In this document: one piece after another, positions 8,381-17,790 of the stretch
Layout: each line of letters starts with the position of its first letter
Position numbering within the stretch: the first letter of the stretch is position 1
NCBI RefSeq assembly: GCF_002196855.1
Contig: NZ_NIPW01000022.1
Span: 1-64,000 of the forward strand
DNA from: Haematobacter genomosp. 1
GTDB taxonomy: Bacteria; Pseudomonadota; Alphaproteobacteria; Rhodobacterales; Rhodobacteraceae
DNA: 64,000 nucleotides
Direction: 5' to 3'
Translations under genes and position numbers: made by a program
Notes under the pieces: generated by a model
What the model was told of the DNA's origin: nothing
Seen by the model: only the letters and a program-made list of their open reading frames with translations
Databases searched by the model: none

Positions 8381-8686
8381 TGCCTGAAACGCGGGATTCG
8401 AACAAGGCCTTTCAGCGGCTTTCCGCACCGGATCCGTCGTCTTTCGCCACAGCTCTGGCGAAAATATCGCCTGATTGTGGAATTACCGGCAGTTTTATCC
8501 GTCTTTGTCGGCTCTGCCACGGGATTCGCGGCGCTGGATGCCGGCTCGCGCGGGGGTGGTCAAAGAATCAGGTGCGACAAACATCCGCGGCACCATCGGG
8601 CGGTGCTGCGGCGTTTCATCCCTGTCGAGCGGCGGCCAATAGCGCGTAGTATCGCTGACCATAAGCAGACGGCCCGGAGGATGGAA
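8381..8686. other. Gap between repA control region and aldehyde dehydrogenase gene
   Basis: About 300 bases without a supported gene. It holds a perfect 8-bp inverted repeat with a 6-nt loop (TTTCGCCA / TGGCGAAA, 8442-8463), which has no T tract on either strand and so looks more like a protein-binding site than a terminator. A GGAGG at 8676-8680 belongs to the next gene. Confidence 0.5.
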
Positions 8687-10138
8687 ATGACGATGGTGAA
8701 GATGAAGATCGGTGGTGCGGAGCAGGCATCGGGCGGCGGCAGGACCTATCAGCGTCTGAACCCGGTGACCGGCGCCGTGGCGAGCGAAGCACCGGCCGCC
8801 ACGGTCGAGGATGCGGTCGCGGCGGTGGATGCCGCTGCCGCAGCATTCCCCGGATGGGCGGCGCTTGGCCCCAACGCCCGGCGCGCCGCGCTTCTCAGGG
8901 CTGCGGATGCTTTGGCGGCGAAGGGCGACCGCTTCGTGGCGGCGATGGCCGCCGAGATCGGCGCGACCGAGCCTTGGGCGCGGTTCAACGTCTCGCTCGC
9001 GGCCTCCATGCTGCGTGAGGCCGCCGCGCTTACCACGCAGGTGGCAGGCGAGGTGATCCCGTCCGACAAACCGGGCTGTCTGTCGATGTCGATCCGGGAA
9101 CCCGCCGGCGTGGTGCTGGGCATCGCGCCATGGAATGCGCCGGTCATCCTCGGCACGCGGGCGCTGGCCACTCCGCTGGCCTGCGGCAATGCGGTGGTGT
9201 TCAAGGCCTCCGAGATCTGCCCGCTGACCCACGCCCTCATCGTCGAGGCGCTTGAGGAGGGGGGTCTGCCCAAGGGTCTGGTCAGTCTCGTCACGAATGC
9301 GCCCGAGGATGCGGCCGATATCGTCGGCGCGCTCATCGACCATCCCGCGGTGCGGCGGATCAACTTCACCGGCTCGACCAAGGTTGGCCGGATCATCGCG
9401 GAGCGCGCGGCACGAAACCTGAAACCCGTGCTTCTGGAGCTGGGAGGCAAGGCGCCGCTCCTCGTCCTCAAGGATGCCGATGTGGACGAAGCCGTGAAGG
9501 CCGCGATCTTCGGCGCCTTCTTCAACCAGGGCCAGATCTGCATGTCCACCGAACGCATCATCCTCGCCCCCGAGATCGCGGAGGATTTCGCGGCGAAGTT
9601 CATCGCGCGCGCAAAGGCTCTGACGGCGGGCAATCCGGTGGACGGAAGGGCGCCGCTTGGCGCGGTGGTCGATCTGCGGACGGTGGAGAAGGTCGCTGCG
9701 CTGATCGAGGATGCGCGTGAAAAGGGGGCGGAAGTGCATTCGGCCGGTGCGCCCGAAGGCGTGCTCATGCCCGCGCAGGTGGTGGACCGCGTCACCCCCG
9801 ACATGCGCATCGCCTATGAGGAAAGCTTCGGCCCGGTCGTGGCGCTGTTCCGCGCGGCGGACGAGGCGGATGCGATCCGTATTGCCAACGATACCGAATA
9901 TGGACTGTCTGCCGCGGTCTTCACACGCGATACGGCCCGCGGGCTGGACGTCGCGCGCCAGATCCGCTCCGGCATATGCCATATCAACGGGCCGACCGTG
10001 CATGATGAGGCGCAGATGCCCTTCGGCGGGGTGAAGGCGTCGGGTTATGGCCGCTTCGGCGGGCAGGCGGGGATCGCCGAATTCACCGATCTGCGTTGGA
10101 TCACCATGGAAACACGGCCCGGCCAGTATCCCCTGTAA
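8687..10138 (+). CDS. NAD(P)-dependent aldehyde dehydrogenase, aromatic-aldehyde type
   Basis: Predicted 483 aa, standard ALDH length. It oxidises an aldehyde to the acid. The oxyanion Asn150 (APWNAP), general base Glu251 (LELGGKAP) and catalytic Cys285 (NQGQICMSTE) are present, as is the NAD-binding FTGSTKVGR loop. The GQICMSTER form around the cysteine resembles salicylaldehyde, benzaldehyde and vanillin dehydrogenases, so an aromatic substrate is likely but not proven. The ATG at 8687 sits 6 bases after GGAGG; the one at 8681 is too close to it. The last codons are tandemly duplicated beyond the stop. A GntR regulator follows in the same direction. Confidence 0.88.
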   Translation: MTMVKMKIGGAEQASGGGRTYQRLNPVTGAVASEAPAATVEDAVAAVDAAAAAFPGWAALGPNARRAALLRAADALAAKGDRFVAAMAAEIGATEPWARFNVSLAASMLREAAALTTQVAGEVIPSDKPGCLSMSIREPAGVVLGIAPWNAPVILGTRALATPLACGNAVVFKASEICPLTHALIVEALEEGGLPKGLVSLVTNAPEDAADIVGALIDHPAVRRINFTGSTKVGRIIAERAARNLKPVLLELGGKAPLLVLKDADVDEAVKAAIFGAFFNQGQICMSTERIILAPEIAEDFAAKFIARAKALTAGNPVDGRAPLGAVVDLRTVEKVAALIEDAREKGAEVHSAGAPEGVLMPAQVVDRVTPDMRIAYEESFGPVVALFRAADEADAIRIANDTEYGLSAAVFTRDTARGLDVARQIRSGICHINGPTVHDEAQMPFGGVKASGYGRFGGQAGIAEFTDLRWITMETRPGQYPL

Positions 10139-10154
10139 GCCAGTATCCCCTGTA
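10122..10154 (+). repeat. 17-bp tandem duplication across a stop codon
   Basis: GCCAGTATCCCCTGTA occurs at 10122-10137 and again at 10139-10154. The first copy holds the end of the aldehyde dehydrogenase gene including TA of its TAA stop. Confidence 0.9.
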
Positions 10155-10220
10155 GGCCACCTCACCGCTTGCGCTCGCGCGCCGGATCGGCAGGATGCGC
10201 GCGAGACGCAGGAGAGATGC

Positions 10221-10907
10221 ATGGCCCAGTTGAAGGGTGACAGGACCGAAGCCATCTGCCGTGCCATCCGCCGGGCCATCATCGAAGGTGCGCTGATGCC
10301 CGGTGACCGGCTGCCGGAAGACGGTGTGGGCGACTCCTTCGGGGTAAGCCGCACGCTTGCCCGCCATGCGCTTGGCCAGCTGGCCGCCGAGGGGCTGGTC
10401 GATCTCCGCCGCAACCGGATCGCCACGGTCGCAGCCCCCACACCGGAAGAGGCGCGCGATATCTTCGACATCCGCATCGCGCTTGAACGGCAGGTGGTGG
10501 GCCATCTGGCCGGCGTGCTGACGGAGAAGCAGGCCGCCGAACTCCGGGCGCTCGTGGAAGCGGAGGACAACGCGCGTCATGGGCCGGACGGCCCCGCGAT
10601 CCGGCTGGCGACGGAGTTCCACGTCCGTCTTGCCGAAATGACGGAGAAGGCGATCCTCGTCCGCTATGTCACGGAAATCTGCTACCGGGCGGGGCTGTCG
10701 CTCTCCTCCCTCGCGCGGCCGCATTCATCGGATTGCGCGGTGAGCGAGCATCTCGACCTGATCGAAACCATCCGCACCGGCCCGCGGGAGGCGGCGATGG
10801 CGCTCATGGACAGGCATCTGGAGGCGGTCGCCTCGCGCGCGCTGTTGTCGAGCAAGGGGGTCAGGACGCGGGAGCTTGCCGATATTCTCGCGCCATACCT
10901 GAACTGA
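10221..10907 (+). CDS. GntR-family transcriptional regulator (FadR/VanR-like subfamily)
   Basis: Predicted 228 aa. The N-terminal winged helix (IRRAIIEGALMPGDRLPEDGVGDSFGVSRT...) is followed by the all-helical FCD effector domain with its typical ATEFHVRLAEM segment carrying a metal-ligand histidine. FCD regulators usually repress nearby catabolic genes until an organic acid binds. GGAGAG lies 6 bases before the ATG. The gene follows the aldehyde dehydrogenase and precedes the amidohydrolase group, either of which could be its target. A GC-rich inverted repeat (CTCGCGCGC at 10174-10182 / GCGCGCGAG at 10197-10205) lies just upstream. Confidence 0.86.
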   Translation: MAQLKGDRTEAICRAIRRAIIEGALMPGDRLPEDGVGDSFGVSRTLARHALGQLAAEGLVDLRRNRIATVAAPTPEEARDIFDIRIALERQVVGHLAGVLTEKQAAELRALVEAEDNARHGPDGPAIRLATEFHVRLAEMTEKAILVRYVTEICYRAGLSLSSLARPHSSDCAVSEHLDLIETIRTGPREAAMALMDRHLEAVASRALLSSKGVRTRELADILAPYLN

Positions 10908-10964
10908 CATGGGTTGGCGTTCCGTGCCGGACTGCCAGGGCGCAAATGGCGGCGTCTCCGCAGG

Positions 10965-11366
10965 CTACCGGCGGGAGAGGGAAGGGTCCAGCAGCCATTC
11001 GGCGCTGTCGTTCCAGACGTCGGTCTCCAATATCAACCCGTCCTCCACCACGAAACGATCCACGAAGCGGTTGTGGTCGAAGGGCGTCCCGTCCGGCCAG
11101 GCACCGTGGAGATGGCCGGTGCAGTAAACCACCGTGCGCGCGCCGTCCGGCATCGCGTCGTAGCGGTCGATCCGCTTCTTCACCCACGCATAGCGGGCCG
11201 CATTGACGCGCGTCGGCCCGTCAGGTGCCGTGAATTCGCGGTTGCCGGTGAAGCGGCACAGGAACTCCGGCGCGACATGAGCCGCGGCGGCCACCGGATC
11301 CGGGCGCATCGAAGCCTCAAGGTAGGCCCTGACCGCCGCCACGTCCCGCTCTGTCCTGTCGCTCAT
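10965..11366 (-). CDS. SnoaL/NTF2-like protein
   Basis: Predicted 133 aa. Length and pattern (an N-terminal helix, then RFTGNREF, ARTVVYCTGHLHGAW, FVDRFVVEDGLI) fit the cone-shaped NTF2-like fold used by small cyclases, isomerases and lumazine-like binding proteins. No catalytic assignment is possible. The ATG at 11366 gives a compact protein; ten upstream codons look like leader sequence. It is divergent from the amidohydrolase with a 63-base gap, so the two may share a control region and a pathway. Confidence 0.72.
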   Translation of the reverse strand: MSDRTERDVAAVRAYLEASMRPDPVAAAAHVAPEFLCRFTGNREFTAPDGPTRVNAARYAWVKKRIDRYDAMPDGARTVVYCTGHLHGAWPDGTPFDHNRFVDRFVVEDGLILETDVWNDSAEWLLDPSLSRR

Positions 11367-11429
11367 TGCCAACCTCTGCCTAAAGTGCATACACATTCAG
11401 GATACTGAACCGCCAGCAGGAGACAAGCC

Positions 11430-12644
11430 GTGACGTTCGACCTCATCCTGCGAAACCTCCGGCCCTATGCCAGCGCGCAGGCAACGGATATCGGCATTCG
11501 CGACGGCCGGATCGCGGAAGTGGGGGCATTGGCGGGGCAGGGGGAGGATTTCGGCGGTCGGATCGCCGTGCCCGGACTGGTGGAGAGCCACATCCATCTC
11601 GACAAGGCGGGCCTGATCTGCCGCTGCGGGCAGGGCGCCGGGAGCCTTGCCGAAGCCGTCGCCGCCGTCTCCCGTCTGAAGCGGGACTTCAGTGAGGCCG
11701 ATGTCCATGCCCGGGGTGCGCGGGTGGTGGAGGCGGCGATCCGGCAGGGCACCATGCACATGCGCGCCCATGTGGAGGTGGACCCCCGCGTGGGCCTGCG
11801 GAGTTTCGCGGCGATGAAACGCCTGCGGGCGGATTATGCCTTTGCGCTCGACCTCACGCTCTGCCCGTTTCCGCAGGAGGGTCTGACCAATGATCCGGGT
11901 GCGGAGGCGCTGCTCCGCCAAGCGCTTGCGGAAGGGGCCGACCTGATCGGCGGCTGCCCCTATACCGACACCGACCCGGAGGAGCAGATCCGGCGCATCT
12001 TCGCCATGGCGGTCGAGCATGACGTGGATATCGACTTCCATCTGGACTTCGACCTCGATCCCGGCTGGACGCATATGGATGCGGTCTGCGAGGCGACGGC
12101 CCGTGCGGGCTGGCAGGGCCGGGTCACCATCGGTCACGCGACGAAACTTGCCGCGATGGGGAAGGGGGCCTTTGCGCGGTATGCGGACCTGCTCCTGTCG
12201 GCGGGGGTGGGGGTGACGGCGCTGCCGTCCACCGACCTCTATCTGAACGGGCGATCGGAGGGGTTCCGCGCGGCGCGCGGTGTGGCGCCGGTGCATCTGC
12301 TTGCCGCGCGGGGGGGCAATGCTTCCGTCGCCACCAACAACGTGATGAACCCTTTCACCCCCTATGGCGATGCGTCGCTGCTCCGCATGGCCAACCTCTA
12401 TGCCAATGTGATGCAGCTCGGGCTGGAGGCGTTTCCGCTTTGCATGGCCCTCATCACGGAGGGGGCGGCACGGCTGATGCGGCTGGAGGGTTACGGGCTG
12501 GCGGTGGGTGACCAGGCGGATATCGTCGTGCTGGATGCCGCCGATCCGGTCGAGGCGTTCGGGGGGATCGCCCAGCCCCTCGCCGGGTTCAAGCGCGGGC
12601 GGCCGAGTTTCCTCCGCCCGCCTGCCCGGATCCTGCACCCCTGA
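11430..12644 (+). CDS. Cytosine-deaminase-like metal-dependent amidohydrolase
   Basis: Predicted 404 aa. N-terminal metal ligands are His54 and His56 in VESHIHLDKA. The RAHVEVDP segment, the DFHLDFDLDP segment, IGHAT and PSTDLYLNG follow the order seen in CodA and AtzC-type amidohydrolases, which deaminate or hydrolyse nitrogen heterocycles. The last part (GDQADIVVLDAADPVEAF) is the usual beta-sandwich closing segment. Its stop lies 3 bases from the convergent MFS gene. Proximity to the SnoaL protein, GntR regulator and carrier suggests uptake and breakdown of a ring compound, which is inference. Confidence 0.82.
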   Translation: MTFDLILRNLRPYASAQATDIGIRDGRIAEVGALAGQGEDFGGRIAVPGLVESHIHLDKAGLICRCGQGAGSLAEAVAAVSRLKRDFSEADVHARGARVVEAAIRQGTMHMRAHVEVDPRVGLRSFAAMKRLRADYAFALDLTLCPFPQEGLTNDPGAEALLRQALAEGADLIGGCPYTDTDPEEQIRRIFAMAVEHDVDIDFHLDFDLDPGWTHMDAVCEATARAGWQGRVTIGHATKLAAMGKGAFARYADLLLSAGVGVTALPSTDLYLNGRSEGFRAARGVAPVHLLAARGGNASVATNNVMNPFTPYGDASLLRMANLYANVMQLGLEAFPLCMALITEGAARLMRLEGYGLAVGDQADIVVLDAADPVEAFGGIAQPLAGFKRGRPSFLRPPARILHP

Positions 12645-12647
12645 CGG

Positions 12648-13880
12648 TCAGGAAAGCTGTTCGCCCTTCCGCTCCGGGATCAGGAAGAACATCGCCACGA
12701 TGTCGAGGACATAGAGCGCGGCCAGCAGGGCGATGGCGGTCTCGAACCCGTGCGTCACCGCGATCGCGCCCACCACGACCGGGCCGAAGCCACCCACCGC
12801 GCGGCCGACGTTGAACAGCACGTTCTGCGCCGTGGCCCGGGCCGCCGTCGGGTAAAGCTCGCTCATCAGCGCGCCGTAGCCGCCGAGCATCCCGTTGACG
12901 AAGAAGCCCATGACCGCGCCGCCGATCAGCAGCGCCGTCGGATCCGTCAGGCGGGAATAGACCAGCACCATCACCGCCGCCCCCAGCATATAGCCGAAGA
13001 ACGCGGGCCGCCGCCCGACCCGGTCCGCGATATGGCCGAAGCAGAAGATACCTGCCGCCATCCCGAGGATCGTCACCGCTGTCCACAGCGCGGATTGCGT
13101 GAGCGCAAAGCCGAACCGGGTGGAGAGGTAGTTCGGCAGCCAGATCATCACGCCGTAGTAGCCGAAGTTCTGCACCGAGCAGAGGATCACCATGCCGAGG
13201 CTGATCTTCCGCGTCTCCCTGTCTGCGACGAGCAGGCCGAGGGGGGAACGGGCGGGCCGCTGGCGCGACTTCTCCACGAACACCTCCGGCTCATGCAGCG
13301 TGCGGCGGATCACCCATGCCGCCAGCGCCGGAAACAGGCCGATCACGAACATGCCCCGCCAGCCGATCACCGGCAGCAGAAGCGGTGTGATGAGCGCGGC
13401 CGCGAGCACGCCCGCCTGCCAGCCCAGCCCGACGTAGGAGGACGCGCGCGCGCGTTTCGATGCGGGCCAGGCTTCCGCGACCAGCGCCATGCCGATGCCG
13501 AACTCTCCGCCCAGCCCGAGCCCCGCGATGGTGCGGTAGATCAGCAGGTCCCAGTAGCCCTGCGCCAAGGCGCTCAGCCCGGTGAACACGGCAAAGACCA
13601 CGATTGTCCAGGTCAGCACCCGGACGCGGCCCAGCCGGTCGGAGAGCATCCCGAACAGGATGCCGCCCACCACCGCGCCCACCAGCGTCGCGGTGACGAG
13701 GGAGGCCGCCTGCGCCGGGCTGAGGCCCAGATCCTGCGAGATGGGTTTCAGCATGAAGCCGAGGATCAGCAGGTCGAACCCGTCCATCGCATAGCCGATG
13801 GCCGATCCCCAGAGCGCCTTGCGCGCCTTCGCATCCACCGGGCGGTCGTCCCACGCCGCCCCGGTCCGTTCCTCGACCAT
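12648..13880 (-). CDS. MFS transporter, aromatic/carboxylic acid:H+ symporter type
   Basis: Predicted 410 aa with twelve hydrophobic segments. The loop motif GMLSDRLGRVRVL after helix 2 and its partner HIADRVGRRPAF in the second half are the major facilitator signature. The start (GYAMDGFDLLILGFML) has the conserved Asp of the acid-symporter group (AAHS and sialate/lactate carriers). The substrate is probably an organic acid anion. It is convergent with the amidohydrolase gene. The 135 bases between it and the metal importer hold no gene. Confidence 0.85.
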   Translation of the reverse strand: MVEERTGAAWDDRPVDAKARKALWGSAIGYAMDGFDLLILGFMLKPISQDLGLSPAQAASLVTATLVGAVVGGILFGMLSDRLGRVRVLTWTIVVFAVFTGLSALAQGYWDLLIYRTIAGLGLGGEFGIGMALVAEAWPASKRARASSYVGLGWQAGVLAAALITPLLLPVIGWRGMFVIGLFPALAAWVIRRTLHEPEVFVEKSRQRPARSPLGLLVADRETRKISLGMVILCSVQNFGYYGVMIWLPNYLSTRFGFALTQSALWTAVTILGMAAGIFCFGHIADRVGRRPAFFGYMLGAAVMVLVYSRLTDPTALLIGGAVMGFFVNGMLGGYGALMSELYPTAARATAQNVLFNVGRAVGGFGPVVVGAIAVTHGFETAIALLAALYVLDIVAMFFLIPERKGEQLS

Positions 13881-14015
13881 CGCCTTGCTCCCGGATTTTG
13901 CAGTCGGCCTGCTCTATGCGACGTCCCGTCGCAGGGCAATCCGTTGCGCCGCCCATGAGCCCGATTGGACGTGAGGTCTGCCCGGCAACCGGGCGGTTCG
14001 CCTGTTTCCCGGGCA

Positions 14016-14828
14016 TCAGGGGATGCGGAACCGCCGCAACCCGAGCGCGAGAAGGAACATCCCCGTCAGCAGAAGCACCACCGTGGGCGCCGGCGCGCTG
14101 TCGAGGAAGAAGCTGAGATAGACCCCGCCCAGCATCGCCACGGCACAGGACAGCGCGGCGACGGCCATCATCGCCGGGAACCGCCGCGACGCCAGAAACC
14201 CGATGGCCCCCGGCGCGATGAGCAGCCCCACGGCAAGGATCAGCCCCGTCGCCGACAGCAGCGCCACGATCATCAGCGACAGCAGCACCAGCAGCCCGTA
14301 ATGCAGCACCCCCGTGCGCAGCCCCATCGCCCGCGCCTGCACGGGGTCGAAGGCGTGGAGCAGCAGGTCGCGCCACTTCAGCAGGAGCGTGCCCGCGACC
14401 AGCAGGGAAATCGCCCCCGCTGTCCACAGATCCTGCGGCCCGACGCCCAGCATGTTGCCGAACAGGATATGATCCAGATGCGCGTCGGACGGGATGGAGG
14501 TGTAAAGGACGATGCCCAGCCCGAACATCCCGGAGAACACGATGCCCATCACCGTGTCGCGCTTCACCCGGCTGTTGTCGGAGAGGTAGCCGGTGGCAAG
14601 CGCCGCCGTCATTCCCGCCCCGAAGGCGCCGAGGATCAGCGGGATCTGCAGGACATAGGCGATGACGATGCCGGGAAGTACGGCATGGCTCACCGCATCG
14701 CCCATCAGCGCCCAGCCCTTCAGCACCAGAAAGCACGACAGGAGCGCCGCCGGAACCGCGACGATCGCCGCGATGAGGAAGGCGTTCTGCATGAAGGGGA
14801 AGTGGAAGGGCAGGAGCAGGGTTTCCAT
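14016..14828 (-). CDS. sitD: Mn/Fe-type ABC importer permease 2
   Basis: Predicted 270 aa, cluster 9 (ZnuB/MntB-like) permease with about eight membrane helices. The segments GWALMGDAVSHAVLPGIVIAY near residue 35 and LLIAPGAIGFLASRRFP near 205 are family hallmarks. It pairs with SitC to form the membrane channel of a SitABCD-type importer for manganese or iron. Its start touches the sitC stop. Last gene of the operon. Confidence 0.88.
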   Translation of the reverse strand: METLLLPFHFPFMQNAFLIAAIVAVPAALLSCFLVLKGWALMGDAVSHAVLPGIVIAYVLQIPLILGAFGAGMTAALATGYLSDNSRVKRDTVMGIVFSGMFGLGIVLYTSIPSDAHLDHILFGNMLGVGPQDLWTAGAISLLVAGTLLLKWRDLLLHAFDPVQARAMGLRTGVLHYGLLVLLSLMIVALLSATGLILAVGLLIAPGAIGFLASRRFPAMMAVAALSCAVAMLGGVYLSFFLDSAPAPTVVLLLTGMFLLALGLRRFRIP

Positions 14829-15673
14829 CAGGCGGTCTCCCTCGTCCGGCGGCGGGCGGCGAGACGTCCGTGCCGGGGGGCAAGAAAGAAGGCCAGCAGG
14901 AACACCGTCGTCTGAAGGCAGACGATGATCCCGCCCGTCGCCCCGTTCAGGAAGTAGCTGAGATAGGCGCCGAGAAAGCTCGTCCCCGCGCCGATGGCCA
15001 CGGAGAGCACGATCAGCCGGGGGAAGCGGTCCGTCAGCAGGTAGGCCGTGGCGCCCGGCGTCACCACCATGGCGATCACCAGAAACGCGCCCACCGTCTG
15101 CATCGCCGCCACCACCGAGGCGGAGAGCAACATGAAGAACACCCCCTTCAGCAGCCCGGGGCGGAGGCCGATGGTGCGGGCATGGACCTCATCGAAGAAC
15201 ACGACCATCAGGTCTTTCCACTTCGCCAGCAGGATCGCCAGCGACACGAGGCCGATCAGCGCGAGCTGCAGCGTATCCTCCGGCGTGATGGCAAGGATGT
15301 TGCCCATGGTGATCGTCTGGATGGAGACGGACATCGGGTTCAGCGAGACCATGAACAGGCCAAGCCCGAAGAAGGCGGTGAAGATCAGGCCGATCACCAC
15401 ATCGACCCGTAGCCCGGACCGGTCCGAAAGCAGCAGCATCGCGCCCGCCGCCAGCCCGCCCGAAAGGAAAGCCCCGAGCGCGAAGGGAAGGCCGAGCATG
15501 TAGGCCCCCACCACACCCGGAACGACCGAATGGGAAAGGGCGTCGCCGATCAGCGACCAGCCCTTCAGCATCAGGTAGCAGGAGAGGAAGGCACAGACGC
15601 CCCCCACCAGCGCCGAGACCCACATCGCGTTGGTCATGTAGCTGTAAAGGAAAGGTTCCCACAGGATGCTCAT
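14828..15673 (-). CDS. sitC: Mn/Fe-type ABC importer permease 1
   Basis: Predicted 281 aa. Same family as the neighbouring permease, with [21 protein letters not shown] near residue 40 and [18 protein letters not shown] near 190. Two different permease subunits are characteristic of Sit and Mnt systems, as opposed to the single permease of ZnuABC. The start overlaps the sitB stop by 4 bases. The C-terminal tail is short and basic. Confidence 0.88.
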   Translation of the reverse strand: MSILWEPFLYSYMTNAMWVSALVGGVCAFLSCYLMLKGWSLIGDALSHSVVPGVVGAYMLGLPFALGAFLSGGLAAGAMLLLSDRSGLRVDVVIGLIFTAFFGLGLFMVSLNPMSVSIQTITMGNILAITPEDTLQLALIGLVSLAILLAKWKDLMVVFFDEVHARTIGLRPGLLKGVFFMLLSASVVAAMQTVGAFLVIAMVVTPGATAYLLTDRFPRLIVLSVAIGAGTSFLGAYLSYFLNGATGGIIVCLQTTVFLLAFFLAPRHGRLAARRRTRETA

Positions 15674-16806
15674 GGCGCGGACCCGCTCCCCGCCAGCGGG
15701 GATCCGGTGGGCCGCTTGCCCGCCGCCCGCTCCTGCGTTGTCTGCGTTCCGGGGGGGTGGCCGGGCGGGTTGGCAGGGAGGTGCTGGGGGGCGAACTGCC
15801 GACCGGCGGTCGGCTGTCCCGAACCGCTGCGCGCGGCCTGCCCTTTATTGTCCGGGCAGCTCGCCCGGGTTCCGGCGTCAGGCCCCCCCGCGCTTTCTGT
15901 TTCCAGCATGGCAATCGCATCCGTTTCCGCGCGACCGGCACCCGCTTCGCCCGCAGCATGGGCCGCATGCCCCGGTGAAGCGCCCGCGCGCCCCGGCAGC
16001 GCCCGCCGCGTCGCCCCTCCGGGGCCATCTTGCCGGTCAGCCAACGGTCCACCGGCAGAACCGCCCTCTCGATCTCGACGCGCTCGCGGCTCGCCAAAGG
16101 CGAGCGCGAGGGTCTCCGGCGTGAAGATCTCTGCCGTCGGGCCGGAGGCGAGGACCGTTCCGCGCACCACCACGACGCGGTCGCAGAACTCCGGCACGCG
16201 GGCAAGGTCGTGGGTGGAGACGAGCATCACCCGCCCTTCGTCCCGCAACTCGCCCAGCAGGTCGATGATCCGGTCCTCCGTCCCGGCATCGACGCCGGTA
16301 AAGGGTTCGTCGAGCAGGATGAGCCGCCCGTCCTGCGCCAGTGCGCGGGCAAGGAACACGCGCTTGCGCTGGCCGCCCGACAGCTCACCGATCTGGCGAT
16401 GGCGGTAGTCGCTCATGCCGACACGGGCGAGGGCGGTGTCCACCGCCTGCCGATCGGCGGCGCGGGGGCGGCGCAGGAAGCCCATGCGGCCATAGCGGCC
16501 CATCATCACCACATCCTCAACGAGAACGGGGAAGCTCCAGTCCACCTCCTCCGCCTGCGGAACATAGGCGACGAGGCTCCGGGCAAGCGCCTCCGCCACC
16601 GGCAGCCCCAGCAGCCGGACTTCTCCCGAAACCGGGACGAGGCCCATCAGCGCCTTGAACAGCGTGGATTTCCCCGCGCCATTGGGCCCGATCAGGGCGG
16701 TGATGGACCCTTCCGGCACGCTGAACCCGGCATGGCGGAGGGCGGTGTGACCGTTGCGATAGGTGACGGTCACGTCCCGCGCGCGCACTCCCGCATCGTC
16801 GGTCAC
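15670..16806 (-). CDS. sitB: Mn/Fe-type ABC importer ATPase with long C-terminal tail
   Basis: Predicted 378 aa. Residues 1 to about 245 are a complete ABC ATPase: Walker [10 protein letters not shown], signature [15 protein letters not shown], Walker [13 protein letters not shown] and switch histidine in STHDL. It energises the SitC/SitD channel. The remaining roughly 130 residues are a hydrophilic stretch rich in Gly, Ala, Pro and Arg with no recognisable domain. Typical family members end near 250-300 residues. The tail keeps the 4-base overlap with sitC, so it may be a read-through extension that preserves coupling. The start overlaps the sitA stop by 4 bases. Confidence 0.88.
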   Translation of the reverse strand: MTDDAGVRARDVTVTYRNGHTALRHAGFSVPEGSITALIGPNGAGKSTLFKALMGLVPVSGEVRLLGLPVAEALARSLVAYVPQAEEVDWSFPVLVEDVVMMGRYGRMGFLRRPRAADRQAVDTALARVGMSDYRHRQIGELSGGQRKRVFLARALAQDGRLILLDEPFTGVDAGTEDRIIDLLGELRDEGRVMLVSTHDLARVPEFCDRVVVVRGTVLASGPTAEIFTPETLALAFGEPRARRDREGGSAGGPLADRQDGPGGATRRALPGRAGASPGHAAHAAGEAGAGRAETDAIAMLETESAGGPDAGTRASCPDNKGQAARSGSGQPTAGRQFAPQHLPANPPGHPPGTQTTQERAAGKRPTGSPLAGSGSAP

Positions 16807-17705
16807 TGGCTGCCCTCCGCCAGACCCTCGGCTATGGTGCGGGTTGTGGTTTCCAGCAGGTCGAGGAAGGTGGGCACCGGCCCCTCCGGCTCCGACAGGC
16901 TGTCCACATAGAGCATGCCGCCATATTGCGCCCCCGTCTCCCGCGCGACCTGCCGGGCGGGGGATTGGCTCACCGTGCTTTCGCAGAACACCGCGGGAAT
17001 GTCGTTCGCGCGCACCCCGTCGATGACCGCGCGGACCTGCTGCGGCGTGCCCATCTGGTCGGCGTTGATGGGCCAGAGATACAGCTCCCGAAGCCCGAGG
17101 TCGCGGGCAAGGTAGCTGAACGCGCCCTCGCAGCTCACGAGCCAGCGGCGGTTCTCCGGCAGGGCGGCGATGTCCGCTTTCAGCGGCTCGATGGCGGCGC
17201 GGAGACGGTCCTTATATGCGGCGGCATTCTGGGCATAAACCTCCGCATGGGCAGGGTCATGCTCCGCGAGCGCGGCGGCGATGTTGTCAACATAGGTCAG
17301 CGCCTCCGTCAGCCCCATCCAGGCGTGGGGGTTGGGCTTGCCCTCATAGGAACCGGCGGTGATCGCGATGGGCGCGATCCCGTCGCTCACCGTGACGGAA
17401 GGTACGTCCCCCAGCGTGCGCAGGAATTTCTCGAACCAGACCTCAAGGTTCATGCCATTCCACAGGATCAGGTCGGCCCCGTGCGCCCGGACAAGGTCGC
17501 GGGGTGTGGGTTCATAGCCGTGGATCTCTGCCCCCGGACGGGTGAGGGAGACGACTTCCGCCGCGTCGCCAGCCACCTGTTGCGCCATGTCGGCGATCAC
17601 GGTGAAGGTGGTGACCACCTTCATCCGCTCCTCCGCGCCCGCGGTGCCGGTCAGCAGCGCCAGCGCCGCCGTTGCGCCGAGTATGCGTCTCCCGATCCGG
17701 TTCAT
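16803..17705 (-). CDS. sitA: Mn/Fe-binding periplasmic lipoprotein-family component
   Basis: Predicted 300 aa. A cleavable signal peptide covers roughly residues 1-24 ([14 protein letters not shown]), without a lipobox cysteine. The four metal ligands of the cluster A-I binding proteins are in place: His62 (IHGYEPTP), His127 (NPHAWM), Glu193 (SCEGAFSY) and Asp268 (YVDSL). The H-H-E-D set fits manganese or iron better than zinc, and no His-rich loop is present. The ATG at 17705 follows GGAGCGGGA; an earlier in-frame ATG would add charged residues before the signal. First gene of sitABCD, preceded by a Fur/Mur-like box. Confidence 0.9.
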   Translation of the reverse strand: MNRIGRRILGATAALALLTGTAGAEERMKVVTTFTVIADMAQQVAGDAAEVVSLTRPGAEIHGYEPTPRDLVRAHGADLILWNGMNLEVWFEKFLRTLGDVPSVTVSDGIAPIAITAGSYEGKPNPHAWMGLTEALTYVDNIAAALAEHDPAHAEVYAQNAAAYKDRLRAAIEPLKADIAALPENRRWLVSCEGAFSYLARDLGLRELYLWPINADQMGTPQQVRAVIDGVRANDIPAVFCESTVSQSPARQVARETGAQYGGMLYVDSLSEPEGPVPTFLDLLETTTRTIAEGLAEGSQ

Positions 17706-17723
17706 TCCCGCTCCTGTCCTGCC

Positions 17724-17771
17724 TGACTTTTTGCTCATATCATGAAAATGATAATCATTCGCAAAAAGTCA
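17724..17771 (-). promoter_or_regulatory. Fur/Mur-like box nested in an inverted repeat upstream of sitA
   Basis: AATGATAATCATT (17747-17759) lies in the 19-bp window 17744-17762, which matches the core of the GATAATGATAATCATTATC Fur consensus. In alphaproteobacteria the sit operon is the classical target of Mur, the manganese-responsive Fur homologue. The box is framed by a perfect 11-bp inverted repeat, TGACTTTTTGC (17724-17734) and GCAAAAAGTCA (17761-17771), which could also end transcription coming from argO. Confidence 0.78.
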
Positions 17772-17790
17772 AGAAAGATCGTCGAGACAG

